The notes: a model not told the origin generated them from the sequence alone. Shown: positions 25,563 to 36,443, counted from the first letter of the stretch. The stretch: DNA of 64,000 nt from Staphylococcus ratti (GCF_020883535.1 NZ_CP086654.1:1674001-1738000), one strand, 5' to 3'. Numbers and translations are program-made.

Positions 25563-27071
25563 TTAATAGCCGACAATATACATATTTTGTTGGGCTTCTT
25601 TTATAGGTTCCGATGACGACAGACGCTCAATCATCAGTTCTGGCATAGACTGCTTAGATACTTCATGTATTGGTGCATCTTTCAAATATTGACGGTAATG
25701 ACGATAGCAATAATCCGTCATCGTAACACGATACGTATAGTCTTGGCGTAAGCTCATTTGCGTTACACGTTGATGAACAGGTTGTGACATATCTATTGTG
25801 TAATCAAATCCTTTCCAAAAAAGAAAGCGCGTCGGATCTAATTGGGACAATTTCAATGTTCCCGCTTCTTCTTGTAGATAGGCAACACTTTTTTCGATAA
25901 GCGTTTTTATCACTTGTCCGCGTAATGTGACCTCAATCAGTTGATCCGGATGAGGGTAGGCGTCATAAACATCTTTATGCTGAATAGGGCTTTTGAGACC
26001 TTTTGATAAAGGAAGTGGCAAATGAACACAACTGATATTAACTTGATGATGAAGCCCCATACTTTCATGTAATAATTCAATAAATGGATGTGGTTTTAGT
26101 AACAGTTCTTGAAAATCGAAGAAACATGTGTCTACTTTAGCTCCATGAATGCCTTCATTTTTCCATTTTTGAACCGCTTTACGATCATAGCGTGTCATTT
26201 CTAAAAGTTCTGGATGTTCTTCATAATCACTTAAAGTGACGATAGTAGGTTCTATTTTCAATGTTTCATAAGAAGATTGGCGACGTCTAAAAGTAATCTC
26301 TACGTGTACAAGATGCTCCCCGTTTTGGCCGGCTCTAACAAAGAGCGTGCCATCCTCATGCTCCAACGTTGTTGCACGTTGATGCCCCGTAATAAATAAA
26401 TCTACAATACCAATATTTTTTAGTATTTCATGCGCATATTGATCTGCCACCTCTTTTTCAGTCCGTTGCGACGTTGAGACCCCTCCATGATAAAGAACGA
26501 TAAGAAAGTCTGGTGCTTCAGCTTCATAAATATATCGAATCCAACGTTTGGCTGAAATTGTGGCACGTTCAATTGCAATATCTTTTTCCATTTCTATGTT
26601 TTCATTTTTAACTAATGATTCAGAAGTCAGTCCGATAACCGCAATACGTAAATCATCTATTTTATGAATAAAATACGGTGTAGAAAAATAAGGTTCATGT
26701 GTCATCGCATATTCGATATTGGCAGATAACCATGGAAAACGTGATAACGCCACAGAACGATTTAAAAAGTCTAATCCAAACTTAAATTCATCCGCACTTA
26801 CTCCACTTGCATTATAATCTAATGCATTCATTAATTTGATCATAGGATGACGCTTATGAGGTGCAATAATCGCATAATAAAAAGCGACAATATTTCCTGC
26901 TAAACTTCCTCCATTATCAAGTAAAAGTACATGATCTTCACGTTGACGAATTTCAGATACATAAGTTCCTGCACGGTATATTTGTGCACCTTCTTCGCCA
27001 TTTAAAATATGACTATGAATATCAGATGTAGCTAAAATTTGGACACGAATCTCCTCATGTTGACGCATCAT
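25563..27071 (-). CDS. 5'-nucleotidase-family metallophosphoesterase
   Basis: 502 residues, cytoplasmic (no signal peptide), like B. subtilis YunD. N-terminal metallophosphatase domain with ATSDIHSHI (14-22), LLLDNGGSLAGN (D-x-G-D/N), NHD-like HQRATTLEH and VLYHGG; C-terminal 5_nucleotid domain from about residue 330. The usual NHE/D segment appears changed (SANIEY), so catalytic details are uncertain. Single gene. Confidence 0.85.
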   Translation of the reverse strand: MMRQHEEIRVQILATSDIHSHILNGEEGAQIYRAGTYVSEIRQREDHVLLLDNGGSLAGNIVAFYYAIIAPHKRHPMIKLMNALDYNASGVSADEFKFGLDFLNRSVALSRFPWLSANIEYAMTHEPYFSTPYFIHKIDDLRIAVIGLTSESLVKNENIEMEKDIAIERATISAKRWIRYIYEAEAPDFLIVLYHGGVSTSQRTEKEVADQYAHEILKNIGIVDLFITGHQRATTLEHEDGTLFVRAGQNGEHLVHVEITFRRRQSSYETLKIEPTIVTLSDYEEHPELLEMTRYDRKAVQKWKNEGIHGAKVDTCFFDFQELLLKPHPFIELLHESMGLHHQVNISCVHLPLPLSKGLKSPIQHKDVYDAYPHPDQLIEVTLRGQVIKTLIEKSVAYLQEEAGTLKLSQLDPTRFLFWKGFDYTIDMSQPVHQRVTQMSLRQDYTYRVTMTDYCYRHYRQYLKDAPIHEVSKQSMPELMIERLSSSEPIKEAQQNMYIVGY

Positions 27072-27249
27072 CAGAACCCCTTTTAAACATTTGAGTTTAT
27101 TTTATCATACTTTAAAAAATCACATTGACGCATTTTGAATCGTTCTTCATCTTTTATACTAAAAACGGGTAAATACAAACATTTAGATTGGAAGCCGACT
27201 TATACACAAAATAATCACTCAAATTTTACCGACTAAGTATACCTAGTAA

Positions 27250-27988
27250 TCATAACCACCCGTAAAACGGGTGGTTTGCTCTGCGGCTGAAAGCCTCTGT
27301 TACTGACCAGCCCTTATAAGGGCACTGAAAAGATCAGCCAACTGTACTACTTTCTCAGCAACCCTTAAAAGGGTTCTATTTTTTTCTCAACTTTTTATTT
27401 TCTTCCCCTGTAAATGGATCTATATATTCCACCATTGTAAGTTGCTCTGCAACGACATCCTCTTGTAATTGATTTCGTATATATTCTTCTATTACCTTTT
27501 TGTTTCTTCCGACCGTGTCTACATAAAAACCCTTACACCAAAACTTTCTATTCCCATACTTGTATTTCAAATGAGCATGTCTATCAAAAATCATTAGACT
27601 GCTTTTCCCCTTTAAATAACCTACAAATTGGGAAACACTTATTTTGGGCGGTATACTTACCAACATATGAATATGATCTTTACATGCTTCGGCCTCTATA
27701 ATTTCTACGCCTTTTCTTTCACAAAGCTGTCTTAAAATTATGCCGATATCCCTTTTTATTTTTCCATATATAATTTGTCTTCTATATTTAGGTGCGAAAA
27801 CTATGTGATACTTACAATTCCACTTTGTATGTGCTAAACTGTTTGTGTCTTTAGACATTTAGGCATCTCCTCGTGTAGTTAGTATTGGTTGGCTGACCAA
27901 ATATTATTCTAGCATGTTGAGGTGCCTGTTTTAATACAACGGTGAAACCTTTCCGGAACCATACGCATAGCGTATGGTTTACATTTAA
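27250..27988 (-). mobile_element. IS200/IS605-family insertion (tnpA only)
   Basis: One tnpA gene with subterminal hairpins, no inverted repeats and no tnpB, as in IS200. Hairpin AACCACCCGT / ACGGGTGGTT at 27257-27280 marks one end, AACCATACGC / GCGTATGGTT at 27957-27979 the other. Exact cleavage sites cannot be set by eye. It lies between the 5'-nucleotidase and ktrD genes and breaks no gene. Confidence 0.8.
27376..27858 (-). CDS. tnpA: IS200-type transposase TnpA (Y1 HUH)
   Basis: 160 residues. Single-strand transposase with the HUH metal motif DHIHMLV (61-67) and the catalytic Tyr in GFYVDTVGRNKK (about 110-121). N-terminal KWNCKYHIVFAPKYRR is typical. Slightly longer at the C-terminus than the 152-residue IS200 form. 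Start has AGGAG 9-10 nt upstream. Intact, so probably active. Confidence 0.92.
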   Translation of the reverse strand: MSKDTNSLAHTKWNCKYHIVFAPKYRRQIIYGKIKRDIGIILRQLCERKGVEIIEAEACKDHIHMLVSIPPKISVSQFVGYLKGKSSLMIFDRHAHLKYKYGNRKFWCKGFYVDTVGRNKKVIEEYIRNQLQEDVVAEQLTMVEYIDPFTGEENKKLRKK

Positions 27989-27991
27989 TAC

Positions 27992-28034
27992 AAAAAAAGT
28001 AGGACAGAAATCAAATCGGTTTCTGTCCCACTCT
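27992..28034 (-). terminator. Terminator of ktrD, shared hairpin of repeat family
   Basis: AGTGGGACAGAAA / TTTCTGTCCTACT stem, T-run on the minus strand, 40 bp after the ktrD stop. The same GGGACAGAAATC hairpin forms the head of the 130-bp repeats. Confidence 0.8.
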
Positions 28035-28072
28035 ATTCTTAAATTTGTATAGCCATTAACTTTCTCATTTGA

Positions 28073-29431
28073 TTAACCAATTTGTACCCGTTCTTTAGGA
28101 AAGTGGAATTTCGCAGGTTCACGGTTACCGCTAAACATAATAATGAAAGAAATCAATCCTACGCGTCCAATAAACATTAAGCACATTAAAACGACTTTAG
28201 AGATGCCACTGAGTTCCCCAGTAATTCCAGTAGAAAGGCCACATGTTCCGAATGCTGACATGATTTCGAAATAAATATGAATCACATTAAATTCGCGGCC
28301 CTCAGCAAGTAACATAATAAACATGCCTAAAAAAGTTAAAAAGATAGCAATGGCAAAAACGGCAAAAGAGCGTTGAATATCTTGCGCATGGATTTCTCGA
28401 TTAAACGCTTTAACGCTCGACTTTTCTGCGTTAGGTTTATAGTTAAGTAAAAATAAAATTAAAATCGCAAACGTCGTTGTCCGTATTCCTCCACCTACTG
28501 AACTTGGCGAAGAACCGATGAACATCAATCCACCCATAAATAAATTAGTAGCATCAGAAAATTGAGACACATCGATCGTTTGTAAACCAGCACTTCTTGT
28601 AGTGGCAGATTGGAAAAGTGCATAGAAAAACGATTCATGCCAAGAATATCCCTTCAATAAACTATGACTTTCCATAAGTAAAATACCAATAACTCCTACA
28701 ATCAATATAGCTAAATAAGTCACAGTCGTTATTTTCGTAAATAACGTAAATCTAAAATTAGGAATACGATTTGTAATATACGCTTTAACTTCTAATAAAA
28801 CGGGGAAGCCAATAGAGCCTAAAATAATTAGAAATATAATAATCGTTTGTACGAAGTAATCTGTAGCATAAGGAATCAATGATTCTCCTGTAATATCTAG
28901 TCCCCCATTTGTAGTTGCCGAAATGGAGACAAATATGCCTTGGATAACCGCCTCTTTAATATCATGAAGTTCACGATAAAAATAAAACGACAATAATATT
29001 GCTCCTACTGCTTCAATTAACAACATGGCACGCACGATATCTAAAATTAATTTTACAGTTCCACTCATAGACTCTCTATTATTATCTAACATAATTAATT
29101 GACGTTCTCGAATACCGATATGCTTTCCTAGTACTACCCATAAGAGCGTACCGATAGCCATTACACCGATACCACCAATATTCAAAATAATTAAAATGAT
29201 GACATAACCGAATGTTGAATACGTTTCTGAAATATTTACTGGTGTTAATCCTGTGACACTTACACCTGAAACGGCTACAAATAATGTATCAATAGGGGCA
29301 ACTTTGACACCAGGTTTATGCACGCCAGGTATATTTAATAATAAAAATGCAATGACGATGGCGACAAGATAATACAATACTATCCCTTGTTGCGGACTTG
29401 CTTTTTTTAAGAGTTGTTTCACTATCGACAA
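28073..29431 (-). CDS. ktrD: Ktr potassium-uptake membrane subunit
   Basis: 452 residues, SKT superfamily. Four repeated M1-P-M2 units with selectivity-filter sequences SVTGLTP, ATTNGG, ATTRSAGLQ and SAFGTCGLSTG. Gate-loop glycines in the third M2 (SSPSSVGGGIRTTT). Works with a cytosolic KtrA/KtrC RCK ring, not encoded here. Position next to the htrA-type gene matches S. aureus ktrD; naming D rather than B rests on this synteny. Confidence 0.88.
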   Translation of the reverse strand: MSIVKQLLKKASPQQGIVLYYLVAIVIAFLLLNIPGVHKPGVKVAPIDTLFVAVSGVSVTGLTPVNISETYSTFGYVIILIILNIGGIGVMAIGTLLWVVLGKHIGIRERQLIMLDNNRESMSGTVKLILDIVRAMLLIEAVGAILLSFYFYRELHDIKEAVIQGIFVSISATTNGGLDITGESLIPYATDYFVQTIIIFLIILGSIGFPVLLEVKAYITNRIPNFRFTLFTKITTVTYLAILIVGVIGILLMESHSLLKGYSWHESFFYALFQSATTRSAGLQTIDVSQFSDATNLFMGGLMFIGSSPSSVGGGIRTTTFAILILFLLNYKPNAEKSSVKAFNREIHAQDIQRSFAVFAIAIFLTFLGMFIMLLAEGREFNVIHIYFEIMSAFGTCGLSTGITGELSGISKVVLMCLMFIGRVGLISFIIMFSGNREPAKFHFPKERVQIG

Positions 29432-29447
29432 GATTGTTCACTCCACG

Positions 29448-31052
29448 TTATTTCAATTTAAATGCAATGTGCTCTGTTTGACCTTGACGCAATATCTTTA
29501 ATCTCACTTTTTGTGAGGTGTCTAAATGTTGGAAAAGTTTTTGTTTATAGGATAATGAGTCTTTTATAGGTTGTCTATCTAATTCTATAATAATATCATC
29601 TTTTTGTAATCCTGAATTTTTAGCTAGACGATTATTTTCGATTTCTCTCACGACAACACCTTGCTTCAGTACTTCAGGGATTTTTAAAGACACACGTTCA
29701 TTGGCAGTTAATTCGGATACATTTTGTGTCTTGATAAATGAATTCGGATAATCAATTTTACCCTCTTTTTCTAACTTTTTAGCAATTTTTAATGCATCAT
29801 TGATAGGAATCCCAAACGCCATGCCTTCAACATTAGGCATACTAATTTTCAATGATGCAATACCTACTAAATCCCCTTTCTGATCAATAATGGCGCCACC
29901 CGAATCTCCTGGATTTACTGGTGCATCTACTTGAAAGGCATGTAACAATGTATCATATTGCTTATCTTTGTCAATATCAACTGGTACATTACGGTTTAAA
30001 CCTGAAACAATGCCTTCTCCTACTGAATTATAAAAATCTAACCCTAAAGGATTGCCCATTACAATAATTGGCTCACCAAGCATTAACTTATCTGAATCTC
30101 CTGTATGTAACGGTTTGAGTTGTTTTGCTTCTTTTTCTGGTACTTTCAACACAGCAATATCTGACCACTTGTCCGTTCCAACTACAGTAGCTGTCACTTT
30201 TTTATCTGAGAGATACGTTAATGTTTGATGTTCACTTTTACCAATGACATGCGCATTTGTAAGTATATAAAGAGTGCCGTCTACTTTTTTGTAGACGACA
30301 CCTGAACCTGTTTCATTTTCTTGTTGTGCCTGATTTTTAATAGCTTGAACATGCTCTGCAGTAGATTGAGATTGACTTTCAACAGCTACAACTGAATTTA
30401 AAGCGGTATTGGCATGGGTCATCGTTGGTGTGATTTGCTTATGCGTTTGTTGATTGCCAACTGCATTACGCACGTTATCTCCACTATGATTTACGTTACT
30501 AAAAATGGCATACAAAAGTACTAAAATTAAAATTACAGCTACTACGATTAATAATTTTGCCCATTCTTTGGAAATAAATTTCGTTATTTTTTCTGTCCAA
30601 TCTTTTTTATTAGTATAACGATGCTTATCTCGAGCGTTTAAAGGCGTTTCCTCTTCTTGAGAGGCAGTCGTTTGCGATGACTTATGTATAGCGTTATGTT
30701 GTTTCGATGAAGTTTGTTTTTTTATTTCTTCAGCTTGTTGTTTATATAAATAATTTTGTTCCACTGCAGTCTGTTTAGATACAGGTTCTTTTTCTAGTTC
30801 TTTCCCTTCTGTAGTCTGAGATGCTGTATTGATTTTATCTTCATGTGTGATTTTTTCAATGCGCGCTTTTCTTAAATTATCTTTGACGCGCTCTTCATTA
30901 TTTCTAACTTGTGCCTTTTCGCGCTCGGCTTTTTGTTTAGACGCTTCTTCTTCAGCTTTGATACGTGCTTCACGTTCATCATTATGAAAAAATTCGCGTC
31001 GTTTACGTTTGTATGTGTGTCGCGGAATGACATGTTTTTTATCTTGATCCAA
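29448..31052 (-). CDS. htrA: HtrA-like membrane-anchored serine protease
   Basis: 534 residues. Long charged, low-complexity cytoplasmic N-terminus (1-160, Lys/Glu/Gln-rich), one membrane helix (167-186), extracytoplasmic trypsin-like domain with His268 (LTNAHV), Asp298 (WSDIAVL) and Ser384 (NPGDSGGAI), then one PDZ domain (about 450-530). The S. aureus orthologue has a much longer charged region (769 residues), so this is a short form. Quality control or processing of surface proteins is the family role. Lies 16 bp upstream of ktrD on the same strand. Confidence 0.9.
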   Translation of the reverse strand: MDQDKKHVIPRHTYKRKRREFFHNDEREARIKAEEEASKQKAEREKAQVRNNEERVKDNLRKARIEKITHEDKINTASQTTEGKELEKEPVSKQTAVEQNYLYKQQAEEIKKQTSSKQHNAIHKSSQTTASQEEETPLNARDKHRYTNKKDWTEKITKFISKEWAKLLIVVAVILILVLLYAIFSNVNHSGDNVRNAVGNQQTHKQITPTMTHANTALNSVVAVESQSQSTAEHVQAIKNQAQQENETGSGVVYKKVDGTLYILTNAHVIGKSEHQTLTYLSDKKVTATVVGTDKWSDIAVLKVPEKEAKQLKPLHTGDSDKLMLGEPIIVMGNPLGLDFYNSVGEGIVSGLNRNVPVDIDKDKQYDTLLHAFQVDAPVNPGDSGGAIIDQKGDLVGIASLKISMPNVEGMAFGIPINDALKIAKKLEKEGKIDYPNSFIKTQNVSELTANERVSLKIPEVLKQGVVVREIENNRLAKNSGLQKDDIIIELDRQPIKDSLSYKQKLFQHLDTSQKVRLKILRQGQTEHIAFKLK

Positions 31053-31171
31053 TGCTCACGCCCTCCTCAGTTTATGTGCTTATCTTTTATTATGACATAT
31101 TGGTTTGCAAATTTCTTTAATAATCCACCTAAAAATGAAAAAGTAAAAAACAGGACACATATTTTCACCAA

Positions 31172-31213
31172 TAAAAAAGAAGCGGCTAGAACTCTTTAAG
31201 TCCTAGCCGCTTC
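31172..31213 (-). terminator. Terminator of the terC-type gene
   Basis: GAAGCGGCTAG / CTAGCCGCTTC stem, T-run on the minus strand, 43 bp after the stop. Confidence 0.85.
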
Positions 31214-31256
31214 TATGCTACACACGCTTCAAAACGTGTTTGTTTTATTTACAGTT

Positions 31257-32054
31257 TTAAGAATGTTTTTTGTTTTTAGCTACTGAAGTTAACCAGCCGA
31301 TAATAACTAAACCAATCATAACTGTCCAGAAAATGATTTGCCAAAGTGTTGAATGTGGGAAATCATGTGGAATTAAACCGATATCATCGTGTGCCAATAC
31401 TAACACAACAAGTTTAATACCTACCCAACCTACAATCGCAAACGCTGCACCTTCTAGACCTGGATATTTGTTCAAAAGTTCTACGAAAACTGTAGCGGCA
31501 AAACGCATTAAAATAACGCCAATTAAACCACCTAAAAACATAACGCCAAATTGTCCGGCATCCATACCACCAAAATGAACACCTAACTTAGGCAGCGTAA
31601 CCGCAATCGCTAATGCAGCAAGCATTGAGTCAATCGCGAAAGCAATGTCAGCAAATTCTACTTTGGCTACTGTGCCCCAAAATTCTTTAGCACTTACTTC
31701 TTTTTCTACGCCTGATTCATCATAGTGGTGATCATCATTGTCAGGCATTTCTTCACCATGTTGTTTCTTTTTAAAGAATTCATACAGATTTTTGATAGCC
31801 ATATAAATGAGGTAAACTGCACCTAACGCTTGTATCCACCAGAAATTCACTAAAATACTAATTAAGAATAAAGCAATAAAACGAAAAACAAAAGCACCTA
31901 ATAGCCCGTAAAATAAAGCTCTTTTTCGTTGTTTTGGCGGTAAGTGTTTTACCATAACAGCCATAACAACCGCATTGTCCGCTGCAAGCAAACCTTCTAA
32001 AAATACGAGTACTAATATTACCCATCCATAGGTTAACAATAACGTTGGATCCAA
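31257..32054 (-). CDS. TerC-family membrane protein (Mn export type)
   Basis: 265 residues, about seven to nine membrane helices. TerC motifs EGLLAADNAVVMAVMVKHLP (helix 1, conserved E and DN) and FADIAFAIDSMLAALAI (D...D). I set the start at TTG 32054 because AGGAGGG lies 7 nt upstream; the frame continues 15 codons further into the leader but without support. A His-rich loop DNDDHHY lies near residue 110. Preceded by a yybP-ykoY riboswitch, consistent with a manganese exporter or metalation role. Confidence 0.9.
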   Translation of the reverse strand: MDPTLLLTYGWVILVLVFLEGLLAADNAVVMAVMVKHLPPKQRKRALFYGLLGAFVFRFIALFLISILVNFWWIQALGAVYLIYMAIKNLYEFFKKKQHGEEMPDNDDHHYDESGVEKEVSAKEFWGTVAKVEFADIAFAIDSMLAALAIAVTLPKLGVHFGGMDAGQFGVMFLGGLIGVILMRFAATVFVELLNKYPGLEGAAFAIVGWVGIKLVVLVLAHDDIGLIPHDFPHSTLWQIIFWTVMIGLVIIGWLTSVAKNKKHS

Positions 32055-32124
32055 AATAATCCCTCCTATATAGAGATAATGTACAAAATATAATTTCATA
32101 CCTTACCATCGCTTTTTGCATAAT

Positions 32125-32275
32125 TAAAGAGACCCATGCTAAATCATATAGCAAAGGTCTCACTTAGCAAAAGTATTGCCCGCTTCACCGGAAGATGCCT
32201 CTTCGTAATGACGACAAAGCGTTTTTAACGTGTAAACGTTAAACAAGTTACTCCCCTCTGACAGAAATGTCCTAG
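32125..32275 (-). ncRNA. yybP-ykoY (Mn2+) riboswitch
   Basis: In the leader of the terC-type gene. Conserved features on the minus strand, in order: GAGGGGAGTAACT (32246-32259), GTCGTCATTACG, CCGGTGAAGCGGGCAA, and GTGAGACCTTTGCTAT pairing into AGCATGGGTCTC. These are the GGGGAGUA, P-helix and ACCUUUGC elements of the Mn2+-sensing class. A TATAAT lies at 32297-32302. Expected to switch on terC expression when Mn2+ is high. Confidence 0.85.
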
Positions 32276-32368
32276 GTATTTAATTATGATGTGACTATTA
32301 TACCCAATTCTTCTTGAAAATAACAGTCTGTTTATCGATAGATGCACATCTTATATTAAAAAATAAGA

Positions 32369-33931
32369 TTATAGTAAGCTATAAAGCTCAATTTCAGGGA
32401 ATTTTTCTTCAAACCAACGTGTCGCAAACTCATTTTCAAATAAAAATACTTTATTATCATAGCGGTCATTCACTAAAATAGAACGACTTGTATTCATTTT
32501 TTCTTGAATTGCATCTTCATTTTTAATCCAACGGGCAATCTTTTTACCTACAGGTTCCATGATTACATCTACGTTATATTCATTTTTCATACGATGTTCA
32601 AACACTTCGAACTGCAATTGTCCTACTGCACCTAAAATCACTTGATTCGTATGTGGCGATTTGTAGTATTGGATTGCGCCTTCTTGCACTAATTGTTCAA
32701 TTCCTTTATGAAAATGTTTTTGTTTCATTACATTTTTAGCCGACACTTTCATAAAAATTTCAGGTGTGAACTGTGGTAAAGCTTTAAAGTTGAACTTTTG
32801 ATTGCCACCTACTAATGTATCACCGATTTGATAATTTCCTGTGTCGTAAAGGCCAATAATATCACCAGCTACTGCGTGATTGACCGTTTCTTTATCGTCA
32901 GCCATAAAACTTGTAGAACGTGTAATCTTTTGTTTTTTATTTGTACGTTGTAATTTAACGTCCATGCCTCTTTCAAAAGCACCACTTACGACACGCATAA
33001 ACGCGATACGGTCACGATGTCTTGGGTCCATATTGGCTTGAATTTTAAAAATAAAACCAGAGAATTGGTCATCGTAAGGACTCACATCGATATCTTCTTC
33101 AGTTTGACGCGCATGTGGCATTGGTGCATGATCCACATAGGCATTTAAGAAGTTTTGTACACCGAAATTTGCTAGGGCTGAACCAAAGAATACTGGTGTT
33201 AAGTCCCCTTTCATTAATGCTTCTGTATCAAAAGCTTCACCTGCTTCATCCACTAACATTAATTCTTCAATCGCTTGTTGGAACACACTATCTTGAGCAA
33301 TAGGATGTGTTTCTTCTAATTCATAGTCCTCATTAATGTGGAGCGTGTTCTCTTCATCTCTAAATGGTTCAATCGTTCGTGCTTTGCGGTCAATAATACC
33401 AAAGAAATTTTGCCCCATTCCAATTGGCCAGTTCATAGGATATGTCTCGATACCAAGCGTTGATTCAATCTCATCTAATAAGTCAAATGGATCTTTACCC
33501 ACGCGGTCAAGCTTATTAATAAACGTAAAAATAGGGATGCCACGCATTTTACATACTTTGAATAATTTCAACGTTTGAGGCTCAATTCCTTTAGCGCAGT
33601 CAATGACCATCACAGCACTGTCAACAGCCATAAGCGTACGATACGTATCTTCTGAAAAATCTTCGTGTCCAGGCGTATCTAAAATATTAATTTTGAAATT
33701 ATCATAGTCAAACTGCATTACTGAACTCGTTACGGAAATACCACGTTCTTGTTCTACTTTCATCCAGTCACTTGTTGCGAATTTTCCTGTTTTTTTCCCT
33801 TTAACTGTACCAGCTTCACGAATAGCACCACTAAAAAATAATAATTTTTCTGTTAACGTTGTTTTCCCAGCATCTGGATGCGAAATAATCGCAAATGTTT
33901 TACGGGATTGTACTTCTTCTTTAATACTCAT
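32369..33931 (-). CDS. prfC: Peptide chain release factor 3
   Basis: 520 residues. Translational GTPase recycling RF1/RF2. G1 [10 protein letters not shown]2 region [10 protein letters not shown]3 [10 protein letters not shown]4 NKLD, G5 GSAL; followed by domains II and III ([20 protein letters not shown]). Full length. Confidence 0.96.
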   Translation of the reverse strand: MSIKEEVQSRKTFAIISHPDAGKTTLTEKLLFFSGAIREAGTVKGKKTGKFATSDWMKVEQERGISVTSSVMQFDYDNFKINILDTPGHEDFSEDTYRTLMAVDSAVMVIDCAKGIEPQTLKLFKVCKMRGIPIFTFINKLDRVGKDPFDLLDEIESTLGIETYPMNWPIGMGQNFFGIIDRKARTIEPFRDEENTLHINEDYELEETHPIAQDSVFQQAIEELMLVDEAGEAFDTEALMKGDLTPVFFGSALANFGVQNFLNAYVDHAPMPHARQTEEDIDVSPYDDQFSGFIFKIQANMDPRHRDRIAFMRVVSGAFERGMDVKLQRTNKKQKITRSTSFMADDKETVNHAVAGDIIGLYDTGNYQIGDTLVGGNQKFNFKALPQFTPEIFMKVSAKNVMKQKHFHKGIEQLVQEGAIQYYKSPHTNQVILGAVGQLQFEVFEHRMKNEYNVDVIMEPVGKKIARWIKNEDAIQEKMNTSRSILVNDRYDNKVFLFENEFATRWFEEKFPEIELYSLL

Positions 33932-33944
33932 TTATGTTCTCCTT

Positions 33945-34184
33945 TTATACTTCTTGTAACCAATGTGTAATACGCAATGCGAGTAACTCTGCTTCGTTTT
34001 CTTCTACAACATTGAATAAATGCATATATAAATGTTCTGTCAAACTTTCACCATACAATCTATCATCAATAGCAATAGACCAATTTAAATCCGGTATTGA
34101 AACGATAAAATAATCTTCTTTTTTATTTTGATAAATGAACACTTTTGCAGAATAGTTTTCACTGTGACTTTCTCTAATCTTCAA
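33945..34184 (-). CDS. YueH-family small protein
   Basis: About 79 residues if translation starts at TTG 34184, which has GGAGG 8 nt upstream and overlaps the murE stop by 11 bp; the longer frame from 34226 lies within murE and lacks a site. Sequence [23 protein letters not shown] fits the YueH family (function unknown). Coupled to murE and 14 bp ahead of prfC. Confidence 0.75.
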   Translation of the reverse strand: MKIRESHSENYSAKVFIYQNKKEDYFIVSIPDLNWSIAIDDRLYGESLTEHLYMHLFNVVEENEAELLALRITHWLQEV

Positions 34185-35658
34185 CAGGTCCACCTCCAAA
34201 TTTTTGATATGCCGCTTCAAGACCAATCAAATCATCACGATGCGGTACCTTTACATGGCCTGGCATAATTTGGTAAGGTTCACGCCCTTTAGATGCAAGT
34301 ACAACTGTGTCACCCGGCTCTGCAACGTCTATTGCATGTCGAATACCTTCTGCACGATCTGTAAATTCAACATAATTGTCATGTGTCGCCCCTTTTGCCA
34401 GTTCAGCTGTTAACATTTTAGGGTCATCATTCGCAGGATTGTCTGGTGTAAAAATAACATAATCCGCTTGAGAAGCTACCCGCCCCATTTCTGGTGTTTT
34501 CGTTAAATCACGTTCTCCAGCCATGCCAACAAGAAAAATCAGTTTCTGTTTTACGAATGGCTTCACTGCATCCATTAATTTTGTCATACCATCTGCAGTA
34601 TGTGCATAATCGATAATTAAATCGATAGGCAAGTTAGGATCAAGTACTTCTAAACGACCTTCTACAGGTTCTAAATTACTAACTAAACGTGTAATCGTTT
34701 CGAGTTCAGCACCTTTAACCCATACTCCTAACATGGCAGCCATTAAATTAGCAATATTAAAACGTCCTACATAAGGTGAGCTAACTGGATAAACTCCAAA
34801 TGGTGTCACAAAATCAAATGTCACACCTTGTAAAGATTCTTGTATATTCGTCGCCATAAATTGTGATTCCGTATCAATCCCATAGGTCAACGTTTCATAA
34901 GGCGTTACGGTCTTTAAATATTTTGAAAATGCATCATCATTATTCACAATTGCATATTTGTCTTTAGATAAATCTTGCCCTAATTGACTAAATAACAGCG
35001 ACTTGGCGTGGCCATAAGCTTCCATTGTACCATGAAAATCAAGGTGATCTTGCGTTAAATTTGAAAAAATAGCAACATCGAATGTCACACCACTTAAACG
35101 CCCTAATGCCAATCCATGTGAAGAAACCTCAAGCGTCATCGCTTCAGCTCCTGATTCAACTGCTTCATGAAGACGTTTTGTTAATGTAACTGTTTCAGGT
35201 GTTGTATTTGTGCCTTTCGTTATTTTTTCATTGATTTGAAAGCCATTCGTACCTAAATAAGCACTTCCTTTGCCCAATTTACGGTAAATATGGTGAATCA
35301 TTGTCGCAATGGAAGTTTTTCCATTGGTTCCAGTAACCCCAATCGTTGTTAAATGTTGACTTGGATAGTTGTATAAACGGTGTGCGAGGTGACTTGCTAC
35401 TCTTAATGTGTCAGGAACAACAACTTGCGTTACGTCTCCTTCAAGAGGTAGCATTCTATTCACTACAACCAGTCGACAACCTGCATCTACAACCTGTTGC
35501 GCAAATTGGTGACTATCTACAGTGTAACCTTCAGAAGCAATAAAAATACTTCCCACTTTTGCTGTTCTAGAATCTGTCGTAATATCTATAATTTCTCTAT
35601 CCAATGTTCCACTGACATTTTTTATTAAAACATTTTCAAATAGCTGTTGCGCATTCAC
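34174..35658 (-). CDS. murE: MurE, UDP-MurNAc-tripeptide synthetase (L-Lys)
   Basis: 494 residues. Adds L-lysine to UDP-MurNAc-L-Ala-D-Glu. Mur ligase P-loop [14 protein letters not shown] (about 108-121), central domain, and C-terminal ligase domain. The motif [11 protein letters not shown] is that of Lys-adding enzymes, in contrast to DNPRxE for diaminopimelate. AGGAGA before the ATG. Confidence 0.96.
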   Translation of the reverse strand: MNAQQLFENVLIKNVSGTLDREIIDITTDSRTAKVGSIFIASEGYTVDSHQFAQQVVDAGCRLVVVNRMLPLEGDVTQVVVPDTLRVASHLAHRLYNYPSQHLTTIGVTGTNGKTSIATMIHHIYRKLGKGSAYLGTNGFQINEKITKGTNTTPETVTLTKRLHEAVESGAEAMTLEVSSHGLALGRLSGVTFDVAIFSNLTQDHLDFHGTMEAYGHAKSLLFSQLGQDLSKDKYAIVNNDDAFSKYLKTVTPYETLTYGIDTESQFMATNIQESLQGVTFDFVTPFGVYPVSSPYVGRFNIANLMAAMLGVWVKGAELETITRLVSNLEPVEGRLEVLDPNLPIDLIIDYAHTADGMTKLMDAVKPFVKQKLIFLVGMAGERDLTKTPEMGRVASQADYVIFTPDNPANDDPKMLTAELAKGATHDNYVEFTDRAEGIRHAIDVAEPGDTVVLASKGREPYQIMPGHVKVPHRDDLIGLEAAYQKFGGGPVED

Positions 35659-36443
35659 AGAAATCTCTCCTTTTATTTACACTCACTCATTATACACTTT
35701 TCTCATTAAAATCATATAAAAACCAGGATGATTTTACCATTAATAAACGATTTTCCACCTAATTAATATTGTCTTTTAAAGAAATATAAAATTAAAAAAT
35801 TGTTATGTAACAAATTGATTGCCTCATGGTTACGCTAATTACACATTAAATACTTGGCTGTGTTGGATATAGTATGATACTTACAATAATTTAGAAGCAG
35901 AAACGTTTAAAGTAAATTTTTTGCATGAAACAAAATGCTATCTTTACTTTATATCCCATTCATTTTATTGTTGTATCAATGTTATGTATATATTAAGATA
36001 TAGTAATGAATTTATTTAGCTGAAAAAGGGAAATAAGATAAGAAAGATATCGCTTCTATAACACTTAGGAGATGCATAAGTATGATTCACACACATTATT
36101 CTGAGCAAATGATACTCGATTTAGAGAAGCCCATAACACGTGAACACTCAAGGTATAGCTGGCATGCATTGAACGGTTGTCTAAAATACGCTTTCAATAT
36201 ATGTCCCTGTTCTTAGCCTCTAATTTTTTACTAACATCATCATTATTGGTATAACTTTCAGCAAACTTTAATATCACTTATATCACATTAAAATTGTAAT
36301 GATTTTGTTAGGTTCACAATAATCTTTTCACAAAGTATACATTTTAAGTTACACTAAATGTATATTCAAACGCATTAATCAGTATTATTACCGCACTTGA
36401 TTCTGTAACATGCAGATAACATTTGATGGAGGGTGGCCCAATC
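35659..36443. other. Long intergenic region murE-ugtP
   Basis: About 780 bp between divergent murE and ugtP. Holds one small reading frame with a good ribosome site (36082-36216) and, near its right end, the ugtP leader. No structured RNA recognised. Confidence 0.5.
36082..36216 (+). CDS. Putative small peptide gene (44 aa)
   Basis: 44 codons from MIHTHYSEQMILDLEKPITR to a C-terminus ending NICPCS. AGGAGATG lies 8-10 nt before the ATG, and a TATA-rich promoter-like stretch lies about 100 bp upstream. Three Cys and several aromatic residues in the last 15 positions; not hydrophobic enough for a membrane peptide. Not recognised. Could be a real short peptide, an upstream ORF in the ugtP leader, or chance. 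Confidence 0.4.
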   Translation: MIHTHYSEQMILDLEKPITREHSRYSWHALNGCLKYAFNICPCS

